Source of the DNA: RGIG1995 sp045652425
GTDB taxonomy: Bacteria > Bacillota > Clostridia > Oscillospirales > CAG-272
Direction of reading: 5' to 3'
NCBI GenBank assembly: GCA_045652425.1
Contig: JAZRUG010000017.1
Span: 48,707-112,706 of the forward strand
Length of the DNA stretch: 64,000 nucleotides
Shown here: piece after piece, positions 7,763 through 16,082 of the stretch
Layout of the letters: each line of letters starts with the position of its first letter
Numbering within the stretch: the first letter of the stretch is position 1
The notes under the pieces: model-generated
The model's database searches: none
What the model was told of the DNA's origin: nothing
Seen by the model: only the letters and a program-made list of their open reading frames with translations
Program-made: the position numbers and the translations under genes

Positions 7763-7918
7763 TTATTTAGTTTCGTTTGAGACATTTTGGCCTTCATCTG
7801 TTTTTAGCCATTCTTCATACTCACGTTGCCTTTCTTCGCTTTGAAAGAAGGCAATCATGTCTGGCATAATGACACGAACAAAAGAACGTATCGCTTCATC
7901 AGGAATGGTACAACTCAT
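7763..7918 (-). CDS. 51-residue mobile-element protein
   Basis: A short gene reading MSCTIPDEAIRSFVRVIMPD, then FFQSEERQREYEEWL. Close relatives of this short sequence are familiar from integrative elements of Clostridia, usually next to tnpV, but no function is established. Its ATG overlaps the stop of the TnpV gene by four bases (ATGA), so it is translationally coupled. It is highly charged in the second half and has no membrane segment. The two tandem terminators follow it. Confidence 0.7.
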   Translation of the reverse strand: MSCTIPDEAIRSFVRVIMPDMIAFFQSEERQREYEEWLKTDEGQNVSNETK

Positions 7919-8292
7919 ACGTAAATCAACTCCTTATATATAATTTCGTTGATTCTATCACGTATGTTATTCATTTTGCAAACCCATTCCATTTGATTAT
8001 CTGCTTTGAGCTGCTCGGTGATGCTTTCGGCGGTTTTGTATTGTGAGATAGGTGTATCAAACATTTCTTCCGCTTGTTTGTTAATATCAGCGAGGTAGCG
8101 ATTAAGTTTGCAGTCTAAAACCAACGAAGTATAGAAACCTTTACGGTGATGTTTGATATGCTCTAAATGCCGTTGTCCCCATACACCGATTTCGACTTGT
8201 TCTTCATCGGGAGGTTTTAGGCAAGGGATGTAATAATCGCCTTGAAGTTCGTACCATAAACCATTGTTTTCATCGTAGATATATTTTTCCAT
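7915..8292 (-). CDS. tnpV: TnpV-family transposon-encoded protein
   Basis: A 125-residue protein starting at the ATG at 8292 (MEKYIYD) behind AGGAGG. It has the TnpV pattern: GVWGQRHLEHIKHHRKGFYTSLVLDCKLNRYL, then a conserved helix and EQLKADNQMEWVCKMNNIRDRINEIIYKELIYV at the end. TnpV is a marker gene of Tn4451/Tn5397-like and related mobilizable elements of Firmicutes; its molecular role is not known. Together with the serine recombinase at the left edge it shows that the defence genes ride in a mobile element. Confidence 0.88.
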   Translation of the reverse strand: MEKYIYDENNGLWYELQGDYYIPCLKPPDEEQVEIGVWGQRHLEHIKHHRKGFYTSLVLDCKLNRYLADINKQAEEMFDTPISQYKTAESITEQLKADNQMEWVCKMNNIRDRINEIIYKELIYV

Positions 8293-8294
8293 AA

Positions 8295-8597
8295 TCAAAC
8301 CTCCTTCAGCAAATCTTTGAATGGTGCCTCATCGTTTACAAAAGTGTCGTATGTAAACTGCGCGCCAAGCCGAAATCCCATAATAAAACTATCGAGGTTT
8401 GATTCTCCGTTCATACCACTCCAAGCGTTACAAAACTCAAGGAACTTCTTTTTACTTTCACCGGTGAGGTTATCAGTTAGATAGTCCTCGTTTAGCATCA
8501 GAACTTCCATTTGCTTTTGGACGGTTATATTTTCTTTTGTGCTACGTGCCTGTGGATCTAAATTACCATAGTAAAATTCTTTAATAAACTTATACAT
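8295..8597 (-). CDS. Small mobile-element protein (DUF6809-like, 100 aa)
   Basis: A 100-residue protein beginning MYKFIKEFYYGNLDP and ending with a helix FIMGFRLGAQFTYDTFV. The FYYGN start and the GF(R/K)LG helix match a family of short proteins that accompany tnpV in clostridial elements. AAGGAGGAC precedes the ATG. It overlaps the TnpV upstream region by a few bases and forms one operon with it. Only about 80 bases separate it from the chloride channel gene, so the element boundary probably lies at 8598-8680. Function unknown. Confidence 0.7.
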   Translation of the reverse strand: MYKFIKEFYYGNLDPQARSTKENITVQKQMEVLMLNEDYLTDNLTGESKKKFLEFCNAWSGMNGESNLDSFIMGFRLGAQFTYDTFVNDEAPFKDLLKEV

Positions 8598-8679
8598 TTA
8601 ATTGTCCTCCTTAATTTTCAAGGAAAACACTATTTTCACGGATTAGGTAGAGCGAGAAAAGCGTGTGACTACCGGTATT

Positions 8680-9963
8680 TCAAATGTTATTTGTCAGGTT
8701 GGTTATGAACACTCGCACCACCAATAACGCAACTGTCGTTGCAATTATGACAGAAATAACGTTGTTAATCCCACCGAGAGATTCAATAGCAAACACACAA
8801 GCGGTTATGGGAATACGAGAGGTTGCCCCCAAAAAAGCAGTAATGCCAAGCACTACTATCAGAACATAGTGTTCAGCTCCCAGCCATTCCAAAGCAATCA
8901 TAACCTCTGCGCAAAGAGAACCGATTATAGCACCAAAAGCAATAGTAGGAAGAAATAATCCGCCTGTTACTCCCGAGGTATTCGACAATATCATTAAAAC
9001 TGCACGAATTAAGAATACCAAAATCAGCATACCCCATGTGATTTCTGCTCGAAAAATCCTATCCGTCAATGAATGTCCGGTTCCGAGTACGTCTGCAAAA
9101 AAATAACCAATTACGGATATACATACAAACAATACGGGAATGACAACTTTTACTGATAATTTTTTTAGCAAGGTAGTCATAAATCCGTCAATAAAATGAT
9201 ATAGACGTGTAAAAAATATAGATCCTACGCCGCATACAAGCCCAAGCAATAAAGGAGCAAAAAACATTTTTGGAGGAATGGCGGCAATAACGGGAATATG
9301 AAACAAACTAACCGAACCGATACCAAGCGCTGCGAGAATATGTGCTGTAACTTGAGCTGATATAACCGAAAGAGAAACAACAGTCAGTAGTATAGGCGAA
9401 AACTTCTTATGGAGCTCTTCCATAGAGAAGATGATAGCGGTTATGGGAGATGATGTTGCAATTGAAAAACCGGCCGAAGCCCCGCCGGTCATAATATATC
9501 GGCGCCACCCTCTGTATTTTTTCGTACTGAAACAAGTTATAACACCATCACCAATTGCAGTTCCCATCTGAATACAGGGGCCTTCAGTACCGAGAGGAAC
9601 ACCGCAAAGAAAAGTTAGTAAAGCAGAAAACGGCAATACAAAAACACTTGCATACCACCTAAAACTAACTATACCGCGAACAGCGGCAATTGATGTAGGT
9701 AAACCGCCCCCTCTGCAGCTTTTAAAACGGGAAAGAATAAGACTTGCAACAAGCCCGACAGCACCGGCACTAACTATAAGCAACAGCAAATAAAACGGGT
9801 TAGTATGTACTGTGCCGTATATTATGTTTGATAAATGAATAACAACCTCTGCCAATAATTTGAATATGGTAACAATAACTGCAGATAGCAAACCTACAGT
9901 TATTGAAAATACAAGACAAGGAAAAAGAATATTTTTAAAATGATTATATAGTCGGATATACAT
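8680..9963 (-). CDS. CLC-family anion channel/transporter
   Basis: A 427-residue integral membrane protein with ten or more hydrophobic helices. I chose the ATG at 9963 (MYIRLYNHF) because CAGGGAGA precedes it; an upstream frame adds 16 residues without a site. The CLC motifs are readable: GGGLP at 85-89 in place of GSGIP, GTEGP at 125-129 with the gating glutamate at 127, and GGLFLPTIAFGA near residue 340. The Ser-to-Gly change in the first motif alters a direct anion ligand. There is no CBS domain. It could move chloride or fluoride with proton coupling; the substrate is not certain. It flanks the mobile element. Confidence 0.9.
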   Translation of the reverse strand: MYIRLYNHFKNILFPCLVFSITVGLLSAVIVTIFKLLAEVVIHLSNIIYGTVHTNPFYLLLLIVSAGAVGLVASLILSRFKSCRGGGLPTSIAAVRGIVSFRWYASVFVLPFSALLTFLCGVPLGTEGPCIQMGTAIGDGVITCFSTKKYRGWRRYIMTGGASAGFSIATSSPITAIIFSMEELHKKFSPILLTVVSLSVISAQVTAHILAALGIGSVSLFHIPVIAAIPPKMFFAPLLLGLVCGVGSIFFTRLYHFIDGFMTTLLKKLSVKVVIPVLFVCISVIGYFFADVLGTGHSLTDRIFRAEITWGMLILVFLIRAVLMILSNTSGVTGGLFLPTIAFGAIIGSLCAEVMIALEWLGAEHYVLIVVLGITAFLGATSRIPITACVFAIESLGGINNVISVIIATTVALLVVRVFITNLTNNI

Positions 9964-10074
9964 GGTAATCTCCCTGACGATTAATAAAGGCAACTCAAAC
10001 AGATTGTTCAAAATTGATTATTGATTATAACACAATACAAGACATTTTTCAACATAAAAAAAGATTTTTACAGC

Positions 10075-10109
10075 AAAGAGGATACGAGTTTTTGACTCAT
10101 ATCCTCTTT
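10075..10109. terminator. Terminator hairpin after the first Ldh-type dehydrogenase gene
   Basis: AAAGAGGATACGAGT (10075-10089) pairs with ACTCATATCCTCTTT (10095-10109), one G.T pair, loop TTTTG. It follows the minus-strand stop codon. A hairpin with the same GAGGATATG stem follows the paralogous gene at 63678. Confidence 0.7.
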
Positions 10110-10113
10110 AAAT

Positions 10114-11235
10114 TTATTTCTCCCACGGGAATACGTATTGTGTAAGTTTCAGCTCGTCGCGGACTTGTGTTATTTCTTTTTGAACTGACTTATTTATCGG
10201 TACACCGTTCTTACGTGCAAGTCTTATTTCATATTCTTTTTCACCTGCGGTATATATCCTGTCAGCCCCGGGTGCTTTCTTTGCATTTCGCATACTGCGG
10301 CTTATTTCACCCGCTTTTTTACGCGCAATGTCTTCGCCCAAGAAATGATCGGTATCTATCGCAATAAACCAATGTCCAAGACTGTAGTGGCGTTTGTTTC
10401 CATTTTCGTCTTTGCCACTTAACGCCTTTCCGTACGCGCCGTCTTGCAATATCGACGCCATAAATTCAACGGCAAGAGCAAAACCGTACCCCTTATAGCC
10501 ACCAAGCGATTCACCTATTCCGCCTAAAGTCGTAAGAGCCGCAGTCCCTCCGTTTATTCTTTTGAGTGCTTCACCTGCATCCCCCTCGACGGCAGTTCCG
10601 TCATCGGCTACTATAGTTCCTACGTGTACGTTTTCGCCGATTCGGTCATAGTACTCAATTTTTCCGTTTTGTGTTATTGAAGTTGCGCAGTCAAAGTTAA
10701 AATCAAAAGCCTCGTCGGTAGGTACACCTATAGTAAAGGGATTAGTCCCGAACATTCCCTCAACGCTGTTTGTAGGTGCAACAGTGGGACGCGCATTAGT
10801 GCCGGTCATACCGATACATCCCGCCTTTGTAGCCATTGAAGAATAATATCCCGCAATACCGTAATGGCAAGAGTTACGTACGACTACCATACCCATACCG
10901 TATTCTTTAGCCTTGGCAATAGCCATATTCATAGCCTTGTAACCAATCACTTGCCCCATACCGTGATGCCCGTCGATAACGGCGGTAGTAGGAGTTTCTT
11001 TTATTATTTCAATTTCCGTAACTGCATTTTGTATGCCTGCCTTGATTCTGTCAAGATATACGGGCTTAAAGCGGTTTACACCATGCGATTCGATCCCCCT
11101 CTTGTCTGCCTCAAGAAGAACGTCAGCGCATATTTTTGCATCTTCATGCGGAATACCATATCCAACAAATACATCTATTACAAAGTTTGTAATGGTTTCC
11201 CAATCTACAATTTCAGTTATATTATTTTTCGCCAT
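10114..11235 (-). CDS. Ldh-family (malate/L-lactate/ureidoglycolate-type) NAD(P)-dependent dehydrogenase
   Basis: A 373-residue member of the Ldh/AllD/YlbC family, unrelated to Rossmann-fold lactate dehydrogenases. Readable family markers are GIESHGVNRF (residues about 52-61), the VVRNSCHYGIAGYYS catalytic stretch with its histidine (about 122-136), GTNPFTIGVP, and GGYKGYGFALAVEF. Family members oxidise 2-hydroxyacids such as malate, sulfolactate or ureidoglycolate; the exact substrate cannot be told. The gene has a good ribosome site (GGAGG near 11245) and stands alone between the CLC channel and the phosphate uptake operon. A paralogue lies at 62532 and shares the same terminator stem. Confidence 0.88.
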   Translation of the reverse strand: MAKNNITEIVDWETITNFVIDVFVGYGIPHEDAKICADVLLEADKRGIESHGVNRFKPVYLDRIKAGIQNAVTEIEIIKETPTTAVIDGHHGMGQVIGYKAMNMAIAKAKEYGMGMVVVRNSCHYGIAGYYSSMATKAGCIGMTGTNARPTVAPTNSVEGMFGTNPFTIGVPTDEAFDFNFDCATSITQNGKIEYYDRIGENVHVGTIVADDGTAVEGDAGEALKRINGGTAALTTLGGIGESLGGYKGYGFALAVEFMASILQDGAYGKALSGKDENGNKRHYSLGHWFIAIDTDHFLGEDIARKKAGEISRSMRNAKKAPGADRIYTAGEKEYEIRLARKNGVPINKSVQKEITQVRDELKLTQYVFPWEK

Positions 11236-11288
11236 TCGTTTGCTACCTCCAAATTATTGTTAAAAAAACTTTTTCTTAAAGTCACTCA

Positions 11289-11909
11289 TCAAGAATTTTT
11301 CATAATAATCGAGCCAACACATTCGCTTACGTGTTCGCACGCATCTGCACAAGCCTCAAAGCAATCAAAAATCTTGTACCAAGCAATTGCCGTCAATGCA
11401 TCGGTTAACTTTTTTGTTATATTGTTCGTAGTCGAAAGGTAAAGCTTGTCACATTCTTCCTCTACGTCATTACAAGCAATGATAAGAGAACGCATAATCT
11501 TAGATTTTTTGAAGTTTTCAAATTCATCCATAATCTGTACGAGCAACTCGCAACTTTTTACTAATTTTTTTGCAAATTCTATTGCAGCAGGTTCAATTTC
11601 CTGAACGTTAAAAATATAAAATTTCTGCAATATTTCTTCTATTGTATCAGAAACGTTATCAAGCTGTTGGCTGAGAATATCAAGGTCCTCGCGGTCAATA
11701 GGAGTAACAAAAGCCTTTGCAAGATTTTCATTCATTTCGTGTTTTTTTATGTCTGCCTGATGCTCAAAAGTATGCATTTTCTCAAGCATTTCAGAAATTC
11801 TTTCAGCATCATAATTTTCAAGACAATCAACAAGATAGTTTGCCGCACTTTTAGCAAGAACTGCACATTCCGAAAAGTTTGCAAAATAGAATTTATCACC
11901 TTTAGCCAT
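11289..11909 (-). CDS. DUF47 (PhoU-like) accessory protein of the Pit transporter
   Basis: A 206-residue helical protein of the DUF47/PhoU-like family. It has the expected repeated helices with FEHQADIKKHEMNENLAKAFVTPIDREDLDILSQQLDNVSDTIEE, where Glu/Asp/His residues can bind metal. In bacteria DUF47 genes are nearly always next to pit and are thought to control phosphate uptake. Here it begins 29 bases after pit on the same strand, with an AAAGGATAA site, so the two are co-transcribed. Confidence 0.92.
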   Translation of the reverse strand: MAKGDKFYFANFSECAVLAKSAANYLVDCLENYDAERISEMLEKMHTFEHQADIKKHEMNENLAKAFVTPIDREDLDILSQQLDNVSDTIEEILQKFYIFNVQEIEPAAIEFAKKLVKSCELLVQIMDEFENFKKSKIMRSLIIACNDVEEECDKLYLSTTNNITKKLTDALTAIAWYKIFDCFEACADACEHVSECVGSIIMKNS

Positions 11910-11938
11910 TGTTTTATTATCCTTTCTTTTTGTTATGT

Positions 11939-12991
11939 TCAGTTAAAAATATACAAAAACAGTTTCGTTACCAAAAAAGCAAGAATTCCGCATCCGGGGA
12001 ACGTAAGTATCCACGTCATAACCATCTCTTTTACTACGCCAAAATTTATTGCCGAAATACGCTTAACGGCACCTACACCCATGATAGAGGTAGTTTTTAC
12101 GTGAGTAGTAGAAACTGGCAACCCGAACACCGAACAGAAAACAAGGGAAAGTGAGGATGCAATGTCAGCGGAAAAACCTTGATATTTTTCAAGTTTTACC
12201 ATATCCATACCGACCGACTTGATAATCTTTTTACCGCCCATAGCCGTTCCTGCCGCCATAATAAGCGAACAAACTATCATCAGCCACATTGGAATTTCAA
12301 AAGAGGATGCGGCAACTCCGGTACCCTGCAATGTAAATACACAAAGCAAAATGATACCCATAAACTTCTGTCCGTCCTGCGCGCCATGCATAAAAGCCAT
12401 CGCGGCCGCACCGACAATTTGCGCCCCTCTGAAAAACGGCTCTGTTTTAGGTCTGTTCACTTTGTAACAAATAACCGTTACAAATTTGCAGATAAGCCAA
12501 GCCAGTCCAAAGCCCAGCACTATAGAAATACCAATACCGTAAATTACCTTCAACCATTGAGTCCAAACGATAGCGCCCATACCGTTCAATGCCATAGCTC
12601 CGCCTGTCAAACCTGCAATAAGAGCATGGCTCTCGCTTGTGGGAATACCGAATACCCAAGCAAGTGTAGCCCAAACAACGATAGCAAACATTGCCGCGCA
12701 AAGTACGATAATTATCGTGCGACCTTCGTTTTCACCGAAATTAACCATACTTGTAATAGTTACAGCTACCTCGTTACTGATTTTTGTCATAATGAATACA
12801 CCGAGGAAGTTAAACAACGCCGCCATAAGTATTGCCGCCCTTGGAGGCATACATCTCGTTACGACACAGGTTGCAATAGCATTTGGAGCATCAGTCCAAC
12901 CGTTGACAAGTATTACACCGAGTGTAAGCGTTACAGCAACGAATAATAGTGGATTCGCTGTCATTTGATTTAGAAATTCTAAAATCTCCAT
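11939..12991 (-). CDS. pit: Inorganic phosphate transporter, PiT family
   Basis: A 350-residue membrane protein of about ten helices. It carries both PiT signature halves: GWTDAPNAIATCV near the N-terminus and HGAQDGQKFMGI in the second half, with the paired PTSESHALIAG and PVSTTHVKTTSIMG stretches. It takes up metal-phosphate with protons. It leads an operon with the DUF47 gene. The upstream promoter (TTGAAA-17-TACAAT at 13057-13085) is of the vegetative type and no Pho box is obvious. Confidence 0.94.
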   Translation of the reverse strand: MEILEFLNQMTANPLLFVAVTLTLGVILVNGWTDAPNAIATCVVTRCMPPRAAILMAALFNFLGVFIMTKISNEVAVTITSMVNFGENEGRTIIIVLCAAMFAIVVWATLAWVFGIPTSESHALIAGLTGGAMALNGMGAIVWTQWLKVIYGIGISIVLGFGLAWLICKFVTVICYKVNRPKTEPFFRGAQIVGAAAMAFMHGAQDGQKFMGIILLCVFTLQGTGVAASSFEIPMWLMIVCSLIMAAGTAMGGKKIIKSVGMDMVKLEKYQGFSADIASSLSLVFCSVFGLPVSTTHVKTTSIMGVGAVKRISAINFGVVKEMVMTWILTFPGCGILAFLVTKLFLYIFN

Positions 12992-13056
12992 AGACTCCCC
13001 TCTTTCACTTCACACGTCTAAATGTTTCTCGGTCTATACCCCAAAATTACTAAACT

Positions 13057-13085
13057 ATTGTATCATAAAACCACAAAACTTTCAA
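13057..13085 (-). promoter_or_regulatory. Promoter of the pit-DUF47 operon
   Basis: On the minus strand TTGAAA (13080-13085) and TACAAT (13057-13062) have 17-base spacing, about 65 bases before the pit ATG. Confidence 0.7.
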
Positions 13086-13171
13086 GTGTTTTTAGTTGAC
13101 TTCTCCAATTGGTATCAAAGTAAATACTGTTATTTCAAATAACTCACTCAAAAGTAATTATTCATCAAGCG

Positions 13172-13200
13172 TTGAAATGTTTTGAAAAATATGTTATTAT
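13172..13200 (+). promoter_or_regulatory. Promoter of the M20 peptidase-YfcC operon
   Basis: TTGAAA (13172-13177), 17 bases, TATTAT (13195-13200), then 49 bases to the chosen ATG at 13250. Its place inside a longer possible frame supports the downstream start. Confidence 0.65.
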
Positions 13201-13249
13201 AAATATATGTGTAAAAATCACCTATTATTTTTGTAAAATTGGAGCTTAT

Positions 13250-14569
13250 ATGTTAGATAACAGAACACAAAAATATGCCGATACTTTAGCCGAATTAATC
13301 CGTATGGACACTACGTCATACGACGAGCAAACGGACAAAACGGCTTTTTATCAGTTTCATAAATTGCTGAAAGAAAAATTCCCCCATATTTTTTCCGTAG
13401 TCGAATATGAGGATTTTTCCGGAAGCTTTCTGCTTAAATGGAAAGGTGATAAAAGCCAAGCCCCTATTTTGCTCATGAATCACCATGACGTCGTTGCTGC
13501 AACGGGCGAGTGGCGTTTTCCTGCTTTTTCGGGAGAAATTGCCGACGGAAAAATTTGGGGACGAGGTACCCTTGATGACAAGGGCGGCCTTTGGGCTATG
13601 CTTCAAGCGGCAGACGAACTTGCTATGGAAGGCTTTGTTCCCAAACGTGATATATACTTTATGTCCACCTGCACCGAGGAGCAAACCGGACTCGGTGCGG
13701 ATATTATTTCAGCCGAGTTAAAGGAAAGAGGTATTCGCTTTGATATGGTGCTTGATGAGGGCGGTATGATCGTATCCGAACCCATTTCAGGCGCAGTCGG
13801 TAAGTACGCTATGGTGGGCGTAGGCGAAAAAGGCTGTGTTGACTTAAGATTTACAGCTCGTTCGGAAGGCGGACACGCATCCACCCCCGAAAGCAATACT
13901 CCCCTTGTAAGATTGGGTAAGTTTATGGCAGAGGTTGACAACGGTAAGCAGTTTAAGTCCGAATTATCTCCCACTGTATGCACTACCTTCAATCGCATTT
14001 CAAGGGGAATGAAAGGTCCGGTAAAGTTTCTTCTCCAAAATGCCAAACTATTCAAAGGTTTGCTTTCCATTGTAATCCCCAAGATATCGGCAGCGGCAGG
14101 AGCTATGCTAAAAACTACAATCGCTTTTACCATGTGTTCGGGTTCAACAGAGTCCAACGTATTGCCCGAAAAGGCTTGGGTTCTCGGTGATATGCGTTAT
14201 TCTCATCACCAAGGAAGTAAGGACAGTATTCGCGTTATTACCGAAATAGCTAAAAAATATAACATTGAAACCGAGATTGTCGGTCCCGTATTTGATTCAC
14301 CCATCTCCGATACTGAAAGCTACGCTTTTAAGACGGTAACAAGAGCAATTGAAAAAATATTCCCCGACGTTGTGACAACCCCCTATATTATGATGGGAGC
14401 AAGTGACAGCCGTTATCTCAGCAGAGTATGCGACAACTGTATTCGCTTCTCCCCATTTACAATCAACAACGAACAGCTTGACAGCGTTCACGCAGTTAAC
14501 GAAAATCTTGACCTCTCTTGTCTATCCCCCGCTGTTGATTTTTATCGTTTAATAATTACGGAGGCTTAA
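13250..14569 (+). CDS. M20-family metallopeptidase
   Basis: A 439-residue peptidase. The start at MLDNRTQKYA is chosen because TTGGAGC precedes it and the promoter overlaps any longer frame. Metal ligands and catalytic residues are visible: MNHHDVVA, GRGTLDDKGG, STCTEEQTG and a C-terminal histidine in SVHAVNENLD. The domain between them (about 200-320) has the GGHASTPESNTP dimerisation stretch. M20 enzymes of this type cleave di- and tripeptides or N-acyl amino acids. The YfcC-type permease starts six bases after the stop, with its GGAGG site inside this gene, which suggests uptake followed by hydrolysis of a peptide or acylated amino acid. Confidence 0.9.
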   Translation: MLDNRTQKYADTLAELIRMDTTSYDEQTDKTAFYQFHKLLKEKFPHIFSVVEYEDFSGSFLLKWKGDKSQAPILLMNHHDVVAATGEWRFPAFSGEIADGKIWGRGTLDDKGGLWAMLQAADELAMEGFVPKRDIYFMSTCTEEQTGLGADIISAELKERGIRFDMVLDEGGMIVSEPISGAVGKYAMVGVGEKGCVDLRFTARSEGGHASTPESNTPLVRLGKFMAEVDNGKQFKSELSPTVCTTFNRISRGMKGPVKFLLQNAKLFKGLLSIVIPKISAAAGAMLKTTIAFTMCSGSTESNVLPEKAWVLGDMRYSHHQGSKDSIRVITEIAKKYNIETEIVGPVFDSPISDTESYAFKTVTRAIEKIFPDVVTTPYIMMGASDSRYLSRVCDNCIRFSPFTINNEQLDSVHAVNENLDLSCLSPAVDFYRLIITEA

Positions 14570-14575
14570 AAATTT

Positions 14576-15973
14576 ATGGAACAGAAAAAAGGTCTGAACA
14601 TAAGCGTAAAATCTTTTATTACAGCATTGGTTGTAATATTTGCGCTGATGGTTGCATCGTATACGCTTACCCTGCTTATCCCCGGAGGTGAATATGCACG
14701 TATTCCCGATTCCGATGGCAATATGATTATTGATACCGAAAACGGTTTTTCCTATGTTGACGGCGGTATTGCCTTTTGGAAATGGGCTCTTTCGCCTATT
14801 CTTGTACTGGGGGCTACGGGTAATGGCACCTTGATTGCGGTTATTATCTTTTTACTTGTTATCGGCGGTGTATTTAACTCGCTCGACCGTTGTGGTCTTA
14901 TGAAATATCTCCTTGATAAAATCGCTAATAAATTTGGTAAACTCCGCTATTCTCTTATGGCGGTAACCACGCTGTTCTTTATGGCTATGGGCGCTTTGAT
15001 TGGCTCTTTCGAAGAATGCGTTCCCCTTGTTCCCATTGTAGTTGCTCTTTCAATCAATCTTGGTTGGGACGCTTTGACGGGCGTTGGTATGAGCCTTCTT
15101 GCCGTAGGTTGCGGTTTTGCATCGGGCGTGTTCAACCCATTTACCGTAGGCGTTGCTCAGCAATTGGCGGGACTACCTATGTTCTCGGGAGCATCTATGC
15201 GAATTTTAGCCTTCGTTCTTATCTATTTCCTGCTATTGTTCTTCCTTAGACTGTACGCAAAAAAAATTGAAAAACCATTAAATGAGAGTATATCAGAAAG
15301 AACGTTTGTTCGCGATAACAAGATGGACAAGGGAATTATTTTCTTTGCCGTCCCCCTCGGAATAGGTATTGCAGCAATATTCTGCTCGGGATTTGTTACC
15401 GCCTTGCAGGATTATACTATGATTATCGTAGCTGTGGCGTTTCTCGTAGCCGGTATATCCGCTTGTTTGGCAACCGGTATGGGCGGGAAGGCTTTGGGTA
15501 AAACATTCTTGCAAGGCATTGTCAGCATATTCCCCGCAGTTTTGATGATTCTTATGGCTTCTTCAATCAAGTACACCTTGGAAGAAGCACAGATATTGGA
15601 TACAATACTCCACGGTGCCGTTGAGTTAGCTCAGGTAATGCCTAAATGGGCGGTTGTACTGTTTATATATCTTATAGTACTTGTAATGAATTTCTTTATT
15701 TCATCGGGCTCGGCAAAGGCATTTATGCTTATTCCCCTTATTGTGCCTATCGCGCAGGTATTTGGCATTTCCCCACAGCTTTGCATATTGGCGTTTGCCT
15801 TCGGCGACGGCTTCTCTAACGTTTTCTATCCCACCAATGCGGCGTTGCTTATAGGTTTGGGGCTAGTAGACGTAAGCTATGTAAAGTGGGTTAAGTGGTC
15901 ATGGAAATTCCAAGCCGCTAACCTTATTCTTACCTCGCTTCTGCTCCTGTTCGGCTTGGCTATCGGCTATTAA
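14576..15973 (+). CDS. YfcC-family permease
   Basis: A 465-residue membrane protein with about 12 helices, starting MEQKKGLNISVKSF. It has the family features LLIPGGEYARI after the first helix, GSFEECVPLVPIVVALSINLGWDALTGVG, and FISSGSAKAFMLIPLIVPIAQVFGISPQ. YfcC proteins belong to the DcuC-like carrier group and are usually linked to peptidases or deaminases, but few substrates are proved. Co-transcription with the M20 peptidase points to a peptide or amino acid derivative. Confidence 0.9.
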   Translation: MEQKKGLNISVKSFITALVVIFALMVASYTLTLLIPGGEYARIPDSDGNMIIDTENGFSYVDGGIAFWKWALSPILVLGATGNGTLIAVIIFLLVIGGVFNSLDRCGLMKYLLDKIANKFGKLRYSLMAVTTLFFMAMGALIGSFEECVPLVPIVVALSINLGWDALTGVGMSLLAVGCGFASGVFNPFTVGVAQQLAGLPMFSGASMRILAFVLIYFLLLFFLRLYAKKIEKPLNESISERTFVRDNKMDKGIIFFAVPLGIGIAAIFCSGFVTALQDYTMIIVAVAFLVAGISACLATGMGGKALGKTFLQGIVSIFPAVLMILMASSIKYTLEEAQILDTILHGAVELAQVMPKWAVVLFIYLIVLVMNFFISSGSAKAFMLIPLIVPIAQVFGISPQLCILAFAFGDGFSNVFYPTNAALLIGLGLVDVSYVKWVKWSWKFQAANLILTSLLLLFGLAIGY

Positions 15974-15993
15974 TTATTGACTATTAAAAAAAA

Positions 15994-16060
15994 CCTCGGT
16001 TTGATACTCACCCTAAAATATACTTTTAGGTACTGAATATCAAACCGAGGGATTTTTTTA
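15994..16060 (+). terminator. Long two-tier terminator after the YfcC gene
   Basis: CCTCGGTTTGATA (15994-16006) pairs with TATCAAACCGAGG (16038-16050), enclosing a second stem CCTAAAA/TTTTAGG (16012-16030), followed by GATTTTTTT. The A run on the other side makes it usable by the convergent cyclase gene. Confidence 0.8.
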
Positions 16061-16082
16061 ATATCTTACTTCACAACAAAGG

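Noticed and set aside
10864..11442. 192-residue plus-strand frame across the Ldh and DUF47 genes
   Set aside because: It crosses two recognised genes on the other strand and is low in sense-codon bias.
12179..12946. Long plus-strand frame opposite pit
   Set aside because: It is the antisense shadow of a clearly recognised phosphate transporter; composition is odd and no start signal is present.
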